Assembly: GCA_016786585.1 (NCBI GenBank)
Contig: JAEUUI010000008.1
Coordinates: 310,001 to 374,000, forward strand
DNA from: Cyclobacteriaceae bacterium
GTDB taxonomy: Bacteria; Bacteroidota; Bacteroidia; Cytophagales; Cyclobacteriaceae
Direction: 5' to 3'
DNA: 64,000 nt
Shown here: positions 62,331 to 64,000 of the stretch, piece after piece
Position numbering within the stretch: position 1 is the stretch's first letter
Layout of the letters: every line of letters begins with the position of its first letter
The notes under the pieces: generated by a model
What the model saw: the letters and a program-made list of their open reading frames with translations, nothing else
Told to the model about the DNA's origin: nothing
Database searches by the model: none
Translations under genes and position numbers: made by a program

Positions 62331-62744
62331 ATGCAATCACGAAAATTAACGTCAGCTATTCTTCTACCCGAACTTGTATTCAGCGCTTCACGCAGCAGCG
62401 GTCCGGGAGGTCAGAATGTTAACAAAGTCAACTCGCGCATCACACTGAGATTTTCAATTCGCGAATCGAACATTCTTACAGAAGACGAGAAAGCCATTTT
62501 GCTATCAAAGCTTTCGTCACGCCTTACGGATGCCGGAGAGCTAATGGTGCATGCGCAGGACAAACGCTCACAAATCCAAAACAAGGAAGAAGCCATGCAC
62601 AAGCTGGATGCAATCCTGGCAAAAGCATTTAAAAAAAAGAAGCCGAGAAAAGCCACAAAGCCTTCCAAAACGGCGGTTCAGAAACGCATCAACAGCAAGA
62701 AGAGGAATTCTGAAAAAAAACAGTGGCGTCAGAAGCCCGACTAG
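62331..62744 (+). CDS. arfB: Alternative ribosome-rescue factor ArfB
   Basis: The protein of 137 residues is a class I release-factor-like hydrolase with the GGQ motif (SSGPGGQNVNKV; Gly26-Gly27-Gln28), followed by a basic, lysine-rich C-terminal tail (KKKKPRKATKPSKTAVQKR) that enters the empty mRNA channel of stalled ribosomes. A longer frame from 62133 overlaps the FUSC gene and is rejected. A TACCTTCG (one mismatch to TAnnTTTG) lies upstream at 62312-62319. Confidence 0.93.
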   Translation: MQSRKLTSAILLPELVFSASRSSGPGGQNVNKVNSRITLRFSIRESNILTEDEKAILLSKLSSRLTDAGELMVHAQDKRSQIQNKEEAMHKLDAILAKAFKKKKPRKATKPSKTAVQKRINSKKRNSEKKQWRQKPD

Positions 62745-62773
62745 GGTGTCCTCGGCACTTACGTTCAGTTTGG

Positions 62774-62781
62774 TATATTTG
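62774..62781 (+). promoter_or_regulatory. -7 promoter element
   Basis: TATATTTG is a perfect TAnnTTTG match and ends 20 nt before the ATG at 62802. A well-placed -33 TTG is not visible. Confidence 0.45.
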
Positions 62782-62801
62782 TGCCCGATTAGCTTACCGT
62801 C

Positions 62802-63542
62802 ATGAGACTTGGACAATTAGCCCGCAAACTTTCACTCAGGCCTTCGCAACTGGTTGATTTTCTCGCTGCGCATAATATCGAAACCGCAGAAGGTTCCAAC
62901 AGCCGGTTAGAAGATGATCATACACGAATGATCATCAATCATTTCGCACCTGAAAGTCTGGAGGAAATTATGAAGCCTGCGGTTGAAACTGAGACGCAAC
63001 CGGAAATTGAGCAACCCGCTGAGTCGTTGCAGTTGGAGCCTGTGGCAGATGCTGAACCCGAATTGAAATCCGAAATTCCCGTAACACTAGATGACGAAAC
63101 TTCTCAGGAACCTCAAGGCGAACCGGAAGTCATCCGCGTTCAGCGTATTGAGTTGTCCGGATTAAAAGTTCTGGGCAAGATTGATCTTCCGGAACCTAAG
63201 AAAAAAGAACCAAAGGCAGACGGTGAGGGTAATGAAGAATTAAGGCAGGAGCGGAGAGGCAAAGCCAAGCATCCGAAGCACGAACGCGATACCCGCAACT
63301 GGCGTAACCCGGTTGAAGTTCAGCGTCAGCGGGAAGCGAGAGAACTGGAAGAGAAACGCAAGGCTGAAATTGAGCGCGAAAAAGAAAAGCGCAAGCAGCA
63401 TTATCAGACAAAGGTAAAGCAGGTAAAGGCAGTTAAGCGCACGAAGACTGACAAGGAAACTGTTATTGCTAAAAAGCCGATTAATACCCGTCCGGCACCG
63501 AAAACATGGATCGGAAAATTCTTCCGTTGGTGGACTACCTGA
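62802..63542 (+). CDS. Hypothetical protein with IF-2 N-terminal-like domain
   Basis: The 246-residue protein starts with LGQLARKLSLRPSQLVDFL, very similar to the N-terminal domain of translation factor IF-2 (InfB) of this phylum. An acidic, Pro/Glu-rich linker (about 60-125) and a very basic, coiled-coil tail rich in Arg/Lys/Glu (about 150-240) follow. The GTPase and other IF-2 domains are absent. It may bind RNA or ribosomes. Function is unknown. Confidence 0.7.
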   Translation: MRLGQLARKLSLRPSQLVDFLAAHNIETAEGSNSRLEDDHTRMIINHFAPESLEEIMKPAVETETQPEIEQPAESLQLEPVADAEPELKSEIPVTLDDETSQEPQGEPEVIRVQRIELSGLKVLGKIDLPEPKKKEPKADGEGNEELRQERRGKAKHPKHERDTRNWRNPVEVQRQREARELEEKRKAEIEREKEKRKQHYQTKVKQVKAVKRTKTDKETVIAKKPINTRPAPKTWIGKFFRWWTT

Positions 63543-63612
63543 CGCGTTAAACAAATCGTGCGGACCTTTGTTAAACGACTGGCAGGCACGGACTTTGTGT
63601 CGGCATAATTCT

Positions 63613-64000
63613 ATGACAAAGAGTAATATTCTAAAGTTGGCTATTTCCCTTGCGGTACCTCTTGGTGTGGGTTTCGCAGGTAGTATTTACACCCGCGATT
63701 CTATTCAGGACGGCTGGTATAGCTCATTAAATCAACCTTCCTTTAATCCACCCAACTGGGTGTTCGGCCCTGTGTGGACGGTACTTTACATTCTCATGGG
63801 CATCTCACTATACATGGTGTGGAAACAGGTTCCCGGCAGGAAGCGGGAGAATGCACTGGGAATTTTCGCGCTCCAACTACTGCTTAATTTTTTATGGAGC
63901 TTATTCTTTTTTTACTTCAAAGACATTGAGATCGCACTGATAGACATCGTTGCACTTTGGTTTACGATTGTTTTAATGATCGGCATGTTTCACCGCGTTA
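63613..64000 (+). CDS. tspO: TspO/MBR family protein, partial
   Basis: A frame from ATG 63613 runs off the right edge after 129 codons. It begins MTKSNILKL and has four membrane segments so far. The family residues WYSSLNQPSFNPPNWVFGPVW (about residues 37-57, in outline) and LYILMGISLYMVW are visible. TspO proteins bind porphyrins or other hydrophobic ligands. The missing end is short. Confidence 0.9.
   Translation, partial: MTKSNILKLAISLAVPLGVGFAGSIYTRDSIQDGWYSSLNQPSFNPPNWVFGPVWTVLYILMGISLYMVWKQVPGRKRENALGIFALQLLLNFLWSLFFFYFKDIEIALIDIVALWFTIVLMIGMFHRV

Overview
The window is a gene-dense, mostly core-genome stretch of a Bacteroidota chromosome, most likely order Cytophagales (Chryseolinea/Ohtaekwangia-like; the genus is a guess). 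Evidence: a PorP/SprF type IX secretion protein, a secreted protein with a gliding-motility/T9SS type B C-terminal domain, Bacteroidota-type promoters (TTG, 17-23 nt, TAnnTTTG), hardly any Shine-Dalgarno sequences, and Ala/Lys-rich histone H1-like proteins. No insertion sequence, prophage or CRISPR array was seen.

Layout. 1-6534 (minus): a lipoprotein fragment, aconitase with a histone-like tail, folE and a eukaryote-type PTPS gene, and a large FG-GAP T9SS substrate. 6596-12004: an accessory block of two small paralogous acyltransferase-like proteins, two acyl carrier proteins, a P450 and a TIGR03032 protein, packed on alternating strands with every junction overlapping or abutting, followed by cysH and an epimerase. 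12001-15061: PorP/SprF, a Na+/H+ antiporter and a bacilliredoxin. 15110-20695: the complete suf operon (sufB-C-D-S-E-T), then an Lrp regulator. 21323-21598: a free-standing RNA gene with a tRNA-like cloverleaf and a hugely expanded variable arm, with its own promoter and terminator. 21664-33054: fadD, a TolB-like propeller, a GH3 glucosidase, a ClC channel, an AGCS symporter, an arginase-family enzyme and sixA. 33166-37083: topA, a Zn-less sirtuin and coaX. 37169-46060: mixed housekeeping (SpmAB-like protein, rsmE, ACBP, gltA, prohibitin), a potassium-channel-like protein without a selectivity filter, an MreB paralogue and an acyltransferase. 46138-54847: two H1-like proteins, a DEAD-box helicase, a thiolase, HPF, MscS, an MBL hydrolase, Hsp20 and a SpoIIAA-like protein. 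55077-64000: two L,D-transpeptidases, TetR-fabF, a cold-shock-domain protein, a SatD-DUF3307 operon flanked on both sides by pairs of identical-architecture palindromes, ArfB, an IF-2-N-like protein and the start of tspO.

The best candidates for undescribed biology are the tRNA-like RNA gene (21370-21529), the satD-DUF3307 cassette with four TATCAY-N8-RTGATA sites in two 28-bp-phased pairs (60322-61760), the interleaved ACP/P450/TIGR03032 cluster (6596-10338), and the filterless channel homologue (43578-44324). Functions are assigned by motif recognition only; no database search was run.
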